64,000 nucleotides of DNA from Blastomyces gilchristii SLH14081 (GCF_000003855.2 NW_003101666.1:723129-787128), one strand, 5' to 3'; positions 36,453 to 48,152 are shown, counted from the stretch's first letter. Notes: generated from the sequence alone by a model not told the origin. A program made the numbers and translations.

Positions 36453-37688
36453 TCAACTCCAGGCATAGTATTCGTTTGTGGTAAACAACAACCTCACTGG
36501 TCTTATCCTCATTTCCTCCTCCCCACCTCACTGAAGGAACATTGCTATTTACCCGCTCCTCATTTATCACATCCACACCAAACTGTTCCTGCACAAAATC
36601 TATGACGTGGTGCAGTTCCGCCGTTGGGTTCCATATGACCAACTTATGCAACTTCCACTTCTGAGCCTCGTCCAAGGCAGCCAATAGAAGGCTGGCTAAT
36701 GCCAACGTCACTATTTGCTGGCCCTCGTCTTCCTTATCCTCTGTGGCCTGGGCCGCCGTGACGACCCTTTGGATAGTCAACTCGCGATCTGGAAAGTCAT
36801 GATGCCAGTACACCCACGTCTTTCCATATTCGTTGATAGCGCCTCTGAATGGTGGGACTTCGCCGTTAGTCTTCCTGCTGATGAACGCAGCTCCGGTCTT
36901 GTAGCCAGCCGATGATGTTTGCGGAGGGAAGAACGGTCATGAGGATTTTATCAGCTGCAGGTTTATCCTTGGAAAACTTGGCTTTGATGTTTTCGATATC
37001 ACGGGCGCAGAGTGCTGGGATGTCCTCCGGCATCAGCGGCTGCGTCGGTGGGAGGCCTGATCGATTCGGCGATATCAAACAAAGGCTGACTGACTAACGG
37101 AAAAAATAGATTGGAATGCAGGGAGCATTTTCCACCCTTTATTGATATAATACTATTTGAATATGTCAGCAGAGGAACTACACTATCTCCTGCTTTGTTC
37201 CATACCTTCCCAATGCTCGAATACAACATACTCGCCTCCGCCTCTCCAGCTCCATCCATCCACCGCGCGACAGCCCTCAATAGAAATTCAGCAAGACCTA
37301 ATCGCCGATATCGTTTATCAGTGGCGACCGCCCCAATGCAATAACCCTGTCCTTCTCGGGTCCCCCCAGCAGCAGTTCGGATGAGCAAATCCCTATTCAG
37401 CGTTTTGCAAGTCGCGACGACACGCCCGCTGCCATCACCACCTTGAACTTGAAGGCACCACCAGCGTATTCCCACACCATTGCTGTGCGTGAGCGGTCGC
37501 TGCATGAGGAACTTCTCCCTCTCTATATAGTCCGCTTCTGGGAGCGGCCAGCCGAAACTCGCTCCTACAATCTTGAAGCATTTGACTTGCAGTTCTGTTG
37601 TTGTTGCTTCGTTGAAAATTAGGACTTCAGAGCCTTCCGGGCCATCGATTATGGTCGACAGCGGTTCAACCGTTTCTGGTTTGTCCAT
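36453..37688 (-). pseudogene. LYC1-like GNAT acetyltransferase, frame-broken
   Basis: The gene starts MDKPETVEPLSTIID at 37688 and encodes a GNAT-type domain with AVATDKRYRRLGLAEFLLRA (acetyl-CoA loop) and MLYSSIGK. A clean 53-nt intron (37205-37153) then restores YYINKGWKMLP. Beyond that, family-like segments continue in different frames. PPTQPLMPEDIPALCARD starts after a shift near 37080, AFISRKTNGEVPPFRGA after a shift near 36889, and the expected ending TNEYYAWS lies in yet another frame, reached by a shift near 36478 and stopping at 36453. No normal-sized intron repairs the last two; a 38-nt intron might repair the first. Fungal LYC1-type proteins are lysine N-acetyltransferase-like enzymes with a GNAT domain and a long C-terminal extension. 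The frames remain otherwise open, so decay is recent, or the sequence contains errors. Confidence 0.7.
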
Positions 37689-37839
37689 ATCTTCTTAAGT
37701 AATAGGAATGGAGACCTGGAAAAATAAATTTACCTGAAATTTGTATAAGTTGATTTCCGGCAACAATCAGGAGATACAGCTAATTTGAACAAGGGCTAGG
37801 ACTTGGCGACGCCTCTCAGACGTCAAGCTCTCGATCCTG

Positions 37840-37890
37840 AAAATGTGAGTTAAAATGTGAGTTAAAATGTGAGTTAAAATGTGAGTTAAC
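37840..37890. repeat. Tandem repeat, four copies of a 12-base unit
   Basis: Unit AAAATGTGAGTT repeated four times with no variation, about 150 bases upstream of the LYC1-like pseudogene start. Confidence 0.95.
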
Positions 37891-39998
37891 CACCCATTAG
37901 TTGTCGTGAGTTGAAGTACTTGGAAAGAAAGGCGCCCGTCCACTTTGGGACTGCCATGAGGAATGTCGAGATCATGTCAGTGTGGAGCCCCTTTTCCGCG
38001 ATCATGAGTCCCACCCACTCACCCCACCATGCGCAAATCATCAAAGCCGAGCCAGCACGACAATTCTATTATTGGCTATTCGGCAGGGGTCAGGGGTTGG
38101 ACCGTATTCCTAGCGTCGGTTGAAGGATATCAACTCTCTCCGTTCAAGCTCGTTGACATTGAAACTTGTCCAGACTCACGTCCATACTCCGCATTGTCCA
38201 TTCAAGATCAATTAATGATACAGGGGTATTATATGTCTTTCCTCTACAAACTTAGCTAAGTATATGCCATACGTGCTCCGTCCATGCTCTCTCTACCTTG
38301 AATGTTTTTGGAATCATCCGCACCAATCAAAGCTGCAACCTGCGGGGGGTGTCTCTTGGTAACTAACGCAGTCAATTCTTGAGGGCATCCCCAGCATTCA
38401 GGCATCGCCACCATTTACGATCTCGTCAAATGCCACAATTTTATATCTGAACTGTCTTCAAGAATCAATCCGAAGCGCAGCGAGTTTGCTGTGACCTTCA
38501 CACCTCTACGGTGGAGTGAGAATTGGATCTCTCGGCTGATATTCTTCTCGCAGGTATCACTAATGTGAGTAGAATGGTACTACCGTTCCTCCGTGCCGCG
38601 TATTCCAGAGGAAATGTCGGGCAATGTTTCCATTAAAGTTGTTGTCTCTCAGGCCTGCAATACAAGTGCCTATTATCCATTTTCTCTCCAGCGTACCTAC
38701 CCGCCCGCCGACAACGCTCTGTATGTTCCCTGACAGCGGCAGGCAGGTTTTCCCGCATGCATTCATTTTACACGAAAGGATGCTCGTAGACGATACTGCT
38801 GAGTACGGGTGGGAGATCTTATGAATCGTCAAACGAGGATTTCTCCGGTGAACCCCTTCTTAAGGCTTTGGAGCATCAGCAAGGCCATCTAGTAGACAAA
38901 TCACCTCCGTCCGTTTACTACATGACGTCGAAAGACTGTGTACAAGCTTTGGGAAACTTAGTTTGAATTTCCCTCTGATATCACTTCCTAGTGTATATGG
39001 AAAGGAAGTATGATGAGCAGAGAAAGAGAAAGGAATCAGTTTGAACCTGACAGAAGGCCGTATTTAGGAACTGAGCAAGCAACCAGAAGTGTACGCAGTA
39101 TTATATCCAACAGCAATAACGCTTGTGACTGGCTTACTCACTTCTACCATTGCATGTATTCTCCGGCACCTATAATGACGTGATTGTCGAAATCCGCCGG
39201 TTCCTGCAGCCGGGGGTTCTTTCCAGGTTTGCGAGTCCCTGCTCGTTCCAAGTGATATATCTGGGAAGTTGTGCGGGGAAAAAAAGGGCGCTTGCAAACC
39301 AACAGTACAACCGTGACACTTTCTATATGTACCCCCAGTAAAACGTTCATCTCGGCGAGCAAGGAAATGCTCATCCATATCGCCTTGTGTTTGGCAGGGT
39401 TCGCGGGGCAACGGAGTGTTTTGCGGGGGTGGGAACAGGCGTTAAATTGTCTGGGGTACATGTACATGTACATGTACATACAGCCTTAACTGCTGGGGTT
39501 TTTCATGGTGTGGGTTGATGTTTCAACACCAAGCAATGTACTCCGTATACAAGCAGGGCGTCCCAGACATGAATGAGGGTTTGAGGGTTTCGGGTTTCGA
39601 GCGGGTGAGGCACGAGATGAAAATGTTATGTGCAGGGGAGGGGCTCTTGTTGGGTAGTTACTTACACCATGGCCGAACTATATGTTAAGAAAGGGTACAT
39701 TGTTTACCTTACCCCCAATGAAAAGTAATGGGCTATGAGAAGAATATCATCCTGCTACCGAAAGAGTATCGGTTAAATATGAGGAAATTGCCTTTGTATG
39801 AGCAAACTCCCCCTGGTTCTTTTGGAAGGTAGTTGTTACACAAAACTTCTACTAAACCGTGAGACAAGGGGTGATATGAAGCGTGGACTATAGGTACTGG
39901 TGATGCAAAAATTCGAACGAGATCCAATTCGCTGTGCTATTGATAGTTAATGCATTAATCCGCTGCGTTTCATGGAGTACTAATATGAAACCCTTCTT

Positions 39999-40029
39999 CA
40001 CTAAAAGAGAGGTGCTTAAGAAGTTTCCC
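39999..40029 (+). repeat. Dispersed repeat copy 2 (CACTAAAAGAGAGGTGCTTA...)
   Basis: Matches 31404-31434 except for one C/T difference and is followed by an A-run of about 13. It lies about 300 bases beyond the TYR1 3' end. Confidence 0.75.
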
Positions 40030-40329
40030 GGAAAAAAAAAAAATCTTTGCAAAAAGCGAAACCAACTTGATGCAGAGCCCGAAAAACCCAGAACGATTCG
40101 TCAATGACGATAATAGTCTTTGGAAGAAAACGCATAATAGATCAAAATATAAAAAAACAACTCCATCACTCAACCCCCAACCCGGAGAACGGCACGACGG
40201 TAGAGCGGGACATCGCTCACTGCATTTTATCTTCTATCACATTCGCATTTCCTCTATCAAAAGTGCTCAAGGTCGAACCGTCCGGCTCCTTGTATAATCA
40301 TGTCATAATCTCATCTCATCTCATCTCTT

Positions 40330-42673
40330 TTAGGCGGGAGTCGTGGGACTAGCCGTTGGAGTGCTGCTGTCTGTAGCGGCTGTTTTCTCCAAAATAGTCT
40401 TCATCATCTCATTACCTAGTCTGACTGCTTCTGGGAAACGGGGGGAGAAGTACGATTGAATCTTCTCGAAGCGATCGCGGTATGAAGCGAAGTTGCCAAA
40501 CGAGACACATTCGGACCAGGCCTGTTCGGTATCATCCAGGAGGGGGTTTAAAGTTAGACAGAGCGCAAATAACGGAAGTGGAGTAGTAGGTGTAATGATA
40601 TTAGACATAGCCAGTGGAAAGCCCTGGAAGGAGCGCGTTGGAGGGCTAGAACTTTATCTCCTGCCACATGTACGGAGTAGATTGGAGGTTTTCAAGGGGA
40701 CGGAATGAACATAGGAAAAGTGAGGGCAAAGTGAAGGCATTATGTTATCAGTGCCTATAAAACCAAATTGATGTTGTGGCAGGACGCGCGGAAACGGGAG
40801 AACAACGCATTGTATAGACGACCGATATGCACTTACCCGTGCAGCAAATGTGAACTCAAGGTCATCGGAGCGGAACGTGTTGTCATCAATAGCGATGTCC
40901 AGGACCTCATCGAGGAGGTCTTCATTTCTGAAAAGGTATTCCGTCACTCCAAGCCATAGTCGGAAGAGCTGTAAAGGAGGCGAAAATCCTGAGGTCAGCT
41001 CTCCTTTTCAATAACAAAATCTGATTTTACTTGGGGTTACTCACAGGTGTCGAGCAGATCATATGGTCGTACGGAACAATCCCCAACTTCCACCAGCAAT
41101 CTACAATGGCCAGCAAGCTCAAGTGGTTATTAGGCATCCTTCCTGAATTTCCCTTGGACAGCGAGAACCGATCAAGTACATCATCCCGCAACAGAAGATC
41201 ATGCTGCGTCGTACCAGACTTAAACACCGCCGCTCCGGCCGTCTTCACTCTAGTTTTAAGTTCCTCTCGGTGCCCGCCCAGCATCAGCTTGAACAGTTCT
41301 GTCACTGACTGCGCGTACTGACGGATTTGCTTCTTCGCAGCTGGATTGAGTATGGCCAATCCCGCATAGACGTGCCACTTGTTCGCATATATGCGAAGTG
41401 TTATGTTGATTTTCACGTTCTCGATGCCGCCCACGTAACGGGGTACTTCCCAGGGGAACTGGCTGTTCGCGTGCCATGCCGTGCCCATGCTAAGGAAAGC
41501 GGCGTGCGTCACCGCCTGGGTATCTGCTGTGATCCGATCGTGCATTTCGCCGCTGAGATAGACATATTTGGACTGGAAGGAGGAGAAGATGCTCTCAACG
41601 AATCTTAAGCTCTCGTCTGACGCTCTATGCTGGATCAAGACCTGGAATAACGGGTGTTATTTATTCCGTTGTGAACATGATTTGTGGGATATCTTAGGTT
41701 GAATACCAGAGGGTGACCTTTGGGGTTGACATTGGGGCCATGGAGGGAATGGCATGAGATGATTTCTACGTCGCTGGGCAGGTATTTATCAAACGCAGCA
41801 AGCTCAGGGGCCTTGCAAGATGTCTGGCCACCCACGATGGCGCCGACCTTGGTTGCTTTCAGTTCAATGGCTTGTCAGACGGGTCTGATTGATCCACAAA
41901 CGGGAAGAGAAAAAAGATGGCGAATACGAATTCAAGTGTTCAAACGGCAAACATACATGGTCCGTACTCCGCGACGATCTTGTCAATGGCTTCCGCCTCT
42001 ACGCTGTAGATAATGTAGTCGCTAATTCTGGAGACTAAGTGCCCATTCGGGAGTACATTGATATTTTGCTTTAAAAAATCCATAAAATAAGCCCTGATTC
42101 CGAGGGTGATTTATAGTAATCCACATACATCAGATGCGAACTCCTGCTTTAACGCATCATAGTTTGCAGGCCTATCGCAGGCATTGACTCTACATCTTTT
42201 GTCAGCCATGGGTCCGATCAACGTAGATTGGTGATATATGTTCGTAAATGAGAGCTGTGATAACTGAACGTTAGCACACCGTAAAAGCAACCATTGTAAC
42301 TAATAAACAAGTTTGCAGGTATATAAAAACATTTTCAGACACAGAAAAAGTAAGGTAGCGAGGAGTTTACATCATTGACAACCTGGAAGCCGCTGCACAC
42401 GCCAGAATGGCGGGCAGTTAAGGCCTCCAGGCCATACTCGAGCCAAATGCACTCAAGTCATCATATAAAAAGACGTGATAGGGAGGAACAAATCAAGAGG
42501 AGAGCTTACCATATACTGAATAGCCAAGGCAGAACACTGCAAAAAGAAAGTTTTGTCCAAGGATGGTGGTATATTTACCTCCAACCGGCTTGACTCAGCC
42601 GCTGAGCATACATCTTTCCCATGTCGCCCATGCCGATGATCCCAATGGATCTTGTGTCCGTTGTGGTCGCCAT
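40330..42673 (-). CDS. TYR1: Prephenate dehydrogenase (NADP+), tyrosine biosynthesis
   Basis: Oxidatively decarboxylates prephenate to 4-hydroxyphenylpyruvate for tyrosine synthesis; cytosolic. Seven exons, 42673-42579, 42189-42129, 42068-41957, 41855-41707, 41641-41045, 40968-40837 and 40521-40330, join in one frame to 445 residues, the normal fungal length. The dinucleotide fold opens SIGIIGMGDMGKMYAQRLS (GxGxxG at about 14-19), followed by VNACDRPANYDALK, SDYIIYSVEAEAIDK, VGAIVGGQTSCKAPE, ISCHSLHGPNVNPKGHPLV and ITADTQAVTHAAFLSMGTAW. The C-terminal helical half includes NKWHVYAGLAILNP, MICSTPLFRLWLGV, and a Ser/Thr/Pro tail. Intron 1 (42578-42190, 389 nt) is much longer than the rest. It starts divergently from RPS14 across 568 bases holding a candidate general-amino-acid-control site. 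Confidence 0.96.
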
Positions 42674-43027
42674 AATTACAGGACAGGAAGCAGAATATCT
42701 CTTCCGCTGTTAGTTAACAAACAGTTACGCGTGGGCCTTGTGACAATATTTCAGTTTGTGAGGTAACTCTATCAGATCAGCTGAAAGGGATTGAGTTGAC
42801 GTTCAGTAAAAAAAACACCATCTGCATGGAGATCCTAGAGAAGGCAGACAGACTGCTTGACTGATTCGATGCCTTTTATCTCTGCTGGACGAGCTCCTCA
42901 CCACCGCGTTGCAAAGGACGAAAGGAAGAAATGAAAAAAAATTAAGAGCAGAAGAAAACAATTTAAGCTCGAGAGCAGGGTTGACGCTAGTCCTAACACG
43001 GAAATCGCTTAACAAGGCCGGGACAGC

Positions 43028-43034
43028 TGAGTCA
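43028..43034. promoter_or_regulatory. Candidate CpcA/Gcn4 site (TGAGTCA)
   Basis: Exact core of the amino-acid-starvation response element, 355 bases upstream of TYR1 and 208 upstream of RPS14. An amino-acid biosynthesis target makes TYR1 the likelier user. Confidence 0.4.
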
Positions 43035-43064
43035 TCTCATCTACGTCTTCCAGAATGTAACTAG

Positions 43065-43090
43065 TTAGGGCAAGGGTATTTAAACCCTAA
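43065..43090. promoter_or_regulatory. Candidate Tbf1-like TTAGGG/CCCTAA pair
   Basis: TTAGGG (43065-43070) and AAACCCTAA (43082-43090) lie inverted about 150-175 bases upstream of RPS14. Telomere-repeat-like boxes bound by Tbf1 are known in ribosomal protein promoters of several ascomycetes. Use here is inferred. Confidence 0.4.
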
Positions 43091-43241
43091 GCCCGACCTA
43101 AATAAACCAGCCTCATCCAAATTAGGAATTTAGGGCACACTTCTCTCTTTTCCGTATTTGGAATCTCGAACTTCGGCTTTGGATTTCTCTTCTTTGACTC
43201 TCCTCACCATCCACCACATCCGCCAATCCATCACGCCCAAA

Positions 43242-44006
<765 letters not shown>

Positions 44007-44739
44007 GCGCTGGGACGGTCGTCTCTTTATACTTTCTCCAGGTTGTGCACAATTTGCAAGAAGCTTGCGATTGCACGTGGACCAAGGATGGATTGCGCGG
44101 GTATCTTCTGGGTATCTGTTAGCATATGTGGATGGAATAAACGCGAAGAACGGCAGTATTCTCGCCTGGTCTTCTTTTCTTTGTGGAGTTTGTTCATATC
44201 AAAGCATTTTCCATTTGAGCTGGGCATGGCTGCTGCGGCCTCCGTTTATGCGGGCTGTTGACTACAGTGTTTGCCAGCTTGTATAATGGGGATCTCTTGA
44301 CAATCTATTAATACAATGGAGATTCTTAACCTACTACTGACCTTCGCCTACAAAATGCGCTGTTACCCGTTTCGTAGCGTAATTGTTACTACACTCCATA
44401 TTTGAAATTTCGATCGTAGTTTTTGAAGAACCAAACCTAGCCCCGCTTATAAAGTTCCCCGTCCAATGATGTAAGAAAAGGCGAATATTCAACGACTTGC
44501 AACCATCAAAAAACGCTCAAAACATACTATACTGCCTATTTACTTAAAACAAGTCTCACATATTGGATTATCCATAGCTCAAAATCTTCATAAATATATC
44601 TTCTACATATATAAAAATAACCCGCCCCCCATCTATACTTCACCCGCCTCGCAAGAAAAAGCAGACATAACCGTCCCGCAAATGCCTCTACCCTTTTAAA
44701 CCTATCTCTTCCAATCCCTCCCGACAATTCTCTCTCGCC
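44007..44739. other. Intergenic, RPS14 3' region and AAR2 promoter
   Basis: 733 bases between two plus-strand genes. Short open frames only. AT-rich 44480-44640. I did not recognise an RNA gene here. Confidence 0.45.
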
Positions 44740-46353
44740 ATGTCTTCTCAGTCGCCTACCCCAACAGTCCTCCTAACCTCTGTCCCTCCCAAAACGCTGC
44801 TCGGCATCGACCTCCTCTGCTTTGCCACAACCCCAAACTTCCATGGCATAAAAAACCTCCCGCCCGGCCCTCACTTCCTATACACAGGTACGACTGAGAG
44901 CTTTTCGTTACGTAACGGGGAGTGGTTTTTTATACATGACGACCGCACCAGCGGTAACATTGGCGGTGGCGGTGGTGGTGCAACAATAGCGGCAGGGGGG
45001 GTGGACATACGCCTGCGCAGATGGGATGGGGCGGTTGAAGCTCTGATCCCGATCGATGAAGGTAGTGAGGAGGGGAAAAGAGATGCTATGAGGTTGCGGG
45101 CGAATCTGGGGCGGATATGGGCGAACGGGCAGTTATTGGCATATGATACGGCGAGGGCAGAACAGCGGGAGCGACAGGGTGATATTCAAAGGCACGAACA
45201 ATCGGAACAGGGGGAACCAGACCTAGAGTCGGAATCAAGACAGGAACCATCAAACGACTGGCCACAGCTCACAAACCACATAACGCCCGCCCTCCTCTCT
45301 AGAATTCTCGGCTCAACTCCAACCACCACCACCTCCATTATCCCTGCAAACCAAAATACCACACCGCCCCAACCCCGCTGGACCGTGACCTCTGGCAGCT
45401 CTGCCGCGCGTGATCGAGACGATATCCCCGGCCTCTCCGCCGCAGATGTAGCAAGGGCCTGCGACACCGGCACGGCCAGCGAGCAGGAGAAGGAGTTGCG
45501 TTTTCTGCCTGTGGATCTGAAGCGGACGTGGAGGGTTGGTGCGGTGGGGCGCGAGAGGACGGAGGCGGCGCAGGATCGGTCATGGGCGCTGGGGGATTTG
45601 GTGGGGAGATTTGGGAAGGGGGAAATGGGGGTGGGTGGTGCAGAGGGGCCTACGGCTGCGCCTGCGTCTGCGCCTGCGCCTGCGACTGCGACGGAGGCAG
45701 GGGCGGCCACGACTACCATTGACGATGATGATGATAATGAAGGGCAGGAGGCTGGCGAAGCGCATATCCTCGGCGAGCTACAATTTACGTTCCTGATGGT
45801 TCTTACGCTGATGAATTACTCGTGTCTGGAACAGTGGAAGCGGCTGCTCGGGTTGATACTGACATGCCGCGCGGCAGTGCTCAGGCGGGAAAAGTTCTTC
45901 GTGCAGGTGCTGCATCTACTCCGTTTGCAGCTGCGGCACTTTGATGATGTTGAGGGGGGTTTGTTTGAGATGGATGGGGACGATGGAGGCGCGCTGTTGA
46001 GGAAGTTGCTTACGCGGTTTTCGCGCACTGTGCAGGAATTTGAGCAGGGAGAGGGTCGGATGGTTAGGAGAGAGTTGGGAATTTTGGAGAATTGGGTTAA
46101 AGGGCAATATGGGTGGGAGCTTAGGTCGGGGGCGACGGTTAAGAGGGGCATGGTGGAGTTGGAGGATGGGGAGCGGGTGGAAATGGAGGTGATTGGGGCG
46201 CATGAGGAGGATGAGATGGGGGAGTATGCTCCGGTTGTTGTTGATCTGGGGGAAGGAACCAGTCTTGGAAAGGGTTTGGTGGAAGAAGTAGAAGAGGACG
46301 AAGAGGCGGGCGAGTCCGTGTCAGACGTAGACATGTCCGAGTTCAATGCGTGA
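44740..46353 (+). CDS. AAR2: AAR2-type U5 snRNP assembly factor
   Basis: Single exon of 537 residues. The N-terminal core reads PKTLLGIDLLCFATTPNFHGIKNLPPGPHFLYTG, then SFSLRNGEWFFI, the conserved opening of AAR2 proteins (GIDxxxFxxxPxFxGIKxxPPGxHFxxxxxxxxxxxRxGxWF). A Gly run interrupts it, followed by VDIRLRRWDGAVEALIPI. Later landmarks are LLSRILGS, FLPVDLKRTW, and the helical C-terminal half from GELQFTFLMVLTLMNYSCLEQWKRLLGLI to LRLQLRHF. AAR2 holds Prp8 and escorts the U5 particle before Brr2 joins in splicing; nuclear/cytoplasmic shuttling. This copy is longer than the yeast protein because of low-complexity insertions (Ala/Pro/Thr-rich with an Asp run around 310-335, and an acidic tail). 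Confidence 0.87.
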   Translation: MSSQSPTPTVLLTSVPPKTLLGIDLLCFATTPNFHGIKNLPPGPHFLYTGTTESFSLRNGEWFFIHDDRTSGNIGGGGGGATIAAGGVDIRLRRWDGAVEALIPIDEGSEEGKRDAMRLRANLGRIWANGQLLAYDTARAEQRERQGDIQRHEQSEQGEPDLESESRQEPSNDWPQLTNHITPALLSRILGSTPTTTTSIIPANQNTTPPQPRWTVTSGSSAARDRDDIPGLSAADVARACDTGTASEQEKELRFLPVDLKRTWRVGAVGRERTEAAQDRSWALGDLVGRFGKGEMGVGGAEGPTAAPASAPAPATATEAGAATTTIDDDDDNEGQEAGEAHILGELQFTFLMVLTLMNYSCLEQWKRLLGLILTCRAAVLRREKFFVQVLHLLRLQLRHFDDVEGGLFEMDGDDGGALLRKLLTRFSRTVQEFEQGEGRMVRRELGILENWVKGQYGWELRSGATVKRGMVELEDGERVEMEVIGAHEEDEMGEYAPVVVDLGEGTSLGKGLVEEVEEDEEAGESVSDVDMSEFNA

Positions 46354-46791
46354 TGAGGACCAATTTCCGCGCCTCCACAGCATAGGCCTAATCCCGGTGC
46401 CCTTTTAGCGCGGTCATTTTTTGGTGCGAAATTCGTATTCTGTCCGTAATCACATCACATCACAAGCACGGTAACTCATAGGAGCTTTTTAACACACAGC
46501 ATTAGTTTGAACAAAACAGAAAGAAAAATTGAATTGCAAGCGGGGGGTGAAAAAAAAAAAGGGGCCCTAATCTATCGTTCCCCTAGCATGTTTCGTTTAG
46601 AATAATAAAAACGCTAGGCATGCCATCGTTTGGCAAAAACCACCGAAATCCCAACCCATAGTTAGACATCATGAAAAGAATTCCATCATCTTCCATACTC
46701 CCACCGGCCCCAATATCTTCCTCAATTTCCCTCCCCCCCGCATAGCAACCCAACAAAAACCCAACGCAACGCAACACAACCCAACATCGCT
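46354..46791. other. Intergenic between convergent AAR2 and RPS16
   Basis: 438 bases shared by two 3' ends. An A10 run lies near 46551-46560. No further feature. Confidence 0.5.
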
Positions 46792-47664
46792 TTAACGGTA
46801 AGACTTTTGGAAACGAGCACGAGCACCAGGGCCGCCGAACTTCTTGGGCTCAGCGCGTCTGTTATCCGCGACGAGGAGGGTTCTGTCGAACTGGACGAGG
46901 GCCTGCTTGAGCTGGTTCTTCGAGTGCTCGTCGACGTATTTCTGGTAGTAGGCGACTATCGACTTGGCGATGGCTTGTCTGATGGCGTAGATCTGGGAGG
47001 TGTGACCACCGCCGGTGACGCGGACGCGGATGTCGACGCCGGCGAATTTGTCAAGGCCGACGATGAGGAGGGGTTCGTAGACCTATAGGTTTTTTTTGAC
47101 CGAGGGTATTTTCGTTTAGTGGCTCTGATTCTTATTCTTATGCGAAAGGGTTTTCCTCGTCTCTTTTAAGGCTTTCCCTGAGTGTCCGACGATTGTGGGG
47201 AGAGAGAGAACGGCGAGGCTCACCTTGAATCTGAGGATTTCTGGCTGGGTGAGAGCCAGAGGACGGCCGTTAACCTTGATGAGACCCTTTCCTGCCTATA
47301 TATTTCCCCAAATTTCAATCCAGTCAGTCATGTATCCTGTTATGATATCGTATGTATTCCTCCCAAGAATAAGTTCCATTCCAATCCAATCCGCTCTCCA
47401 ACCTCCAATCTCCAATCTTGAAATTCCCAGCTCCCACTTTTTTTTCTTCTCATTCTAACCCAGCACTCCCCCCGAGGATATGAACGGATATAAGATATCG
47501 TACCTTGCAGTGGGCGACAGCAGTAGCTATAGCAAAGATTTTACAAATGTCAGTGACAAAAAAATAACATAAATAAAACAGACATGAACCGTCGCAAGTT
47601 CAAATAGACCCTCCATACCTGTCTTCTTCTTGCCGAAGCATTGCACACTCTGGGTAGTAGCCAT
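46792..47664 (-). CDS. RPS16: 40S ribosomal protein S16 (uS9)
   Basis: Four exons, 47664-47619, 47526-47504, 47295-47224 and 47082-46792, encode 143 residues, the normal length. The protein starts [23 protein letters not shown] and continues [15 protein letters not shown], then [20 protein letters not shown], the signature [21 protein letters not shown], and the basic end [14 protein letters not shown], whose terminal Arg reaches the ribosomal P site. Exon 2 is only 23 nt, supported by AG/GT sites and by the unbroken conserved protein. Located head-to-head with the mitochondrial uL13m gene (488 bases) and tail-to-tail with AAR2. Heavy expression expected. Confidence 0.98.
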
Positions 47665-48152
47665 ATTTGCTAGAGATGTAGAGGCGGGACGAATGGCTCC
47701 AGGGGGTGGGCGCGAGAGAGTCCAAGGGTAGCAGAGTGTCGTCGGTTGTCGTTGATATCGTCGTCGTCGCTCTCTCTCTCTCTCGATCGTTTCTTGTTGG
47801 CGCTGGAGAATTGCCAATCTGGGATGTGCGAGTTCGCTTAGTCCGCGCTAGGGCATGTGATCACGTGATGGCGGTCTGAACCTCGAGGGAAGAAAAATAC
47901 TGTTGGCGGAACGGATGTCGGGAATCCGAGCTTGATATAAGAGCTATATGCGACAGACTTATAATTTACAGTTCAATTGGTGGTTGTTGCGTCTCTCTAG
48001 CTGTTATTCCGGGGGATATTCGATTTGTCTGTCATTGCATTTTTAAGGAGCAACCGCCGTCTGGTCTCCCGCTGCTCCCATTACATCCCCATCCCATACG
48101 CATAACCCTACCTCCGCCCGGCCCATGAATCGATAGCCGCAATCCCGCAATA
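47665..48152. promoter_or_regulatory. Shared divergent promoter RPS16/uL13m
   Basis: 488 bases between start codons of a cytosolic and a mitochondrial ribosomal protein gene. Contains the palindrome TCACGTGA at 47861-47868 (197 bases from RPS16, 285 from uL13m) and an AACCCTA near 48104-48110. Confidence 0.5.
47861..47868. promoter_or_regulatory. TCACGTGA palindrome (Cbf1-type)
   Basis: Central position in the divergent promoter. The extended context TGATCACGTGATG makes it a strong symmetric match. Cbf1 binds such sites and is linked to ribosomal protein gene control in several ascomycetes; use here is inferred. Confidence 0.4.

Larger units (their letters stand above)
37689..40329. other. 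Gene-poor intergenic region
   Basis: 2.6 kb upstream of the LYC1-like pseudogene. Contains a 12-base tandem repeat (37840-37890), the second copy of the 31-base repeat (39999-40029) with a following A-run, a TACATG repeat near 39458-39479, and a TACTCCGTA motif at 39539-39547. No coding frame with a recognisable domain. Confidence 0.45.
42674..43241. promoter_or_regulatory. Shared divergent promoter TYR1/RPS14
   Basis: 568 bases between start codons. Contains TGAGTCA at 43028-43034 (Gcn4/CpcA type) and an inverted TTAGGG/CCCTAA pair at 43065-43090. Motif function is inferred from known fungal regulators. Confidence 0.5.

Noticed and set aside
37840..37890. Regular repeats, checked as a CRISPR-like array
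   Set aside because: Units are contiguous with no spacers, and the genome is eukaryotic; a simple tandem repeat.
45186..45719. 177-codon open frame antisense to AAR2
   Set aside because: Shadow of a GC-rich coding exon. No domain, while the sense strand carries a conserved protein.
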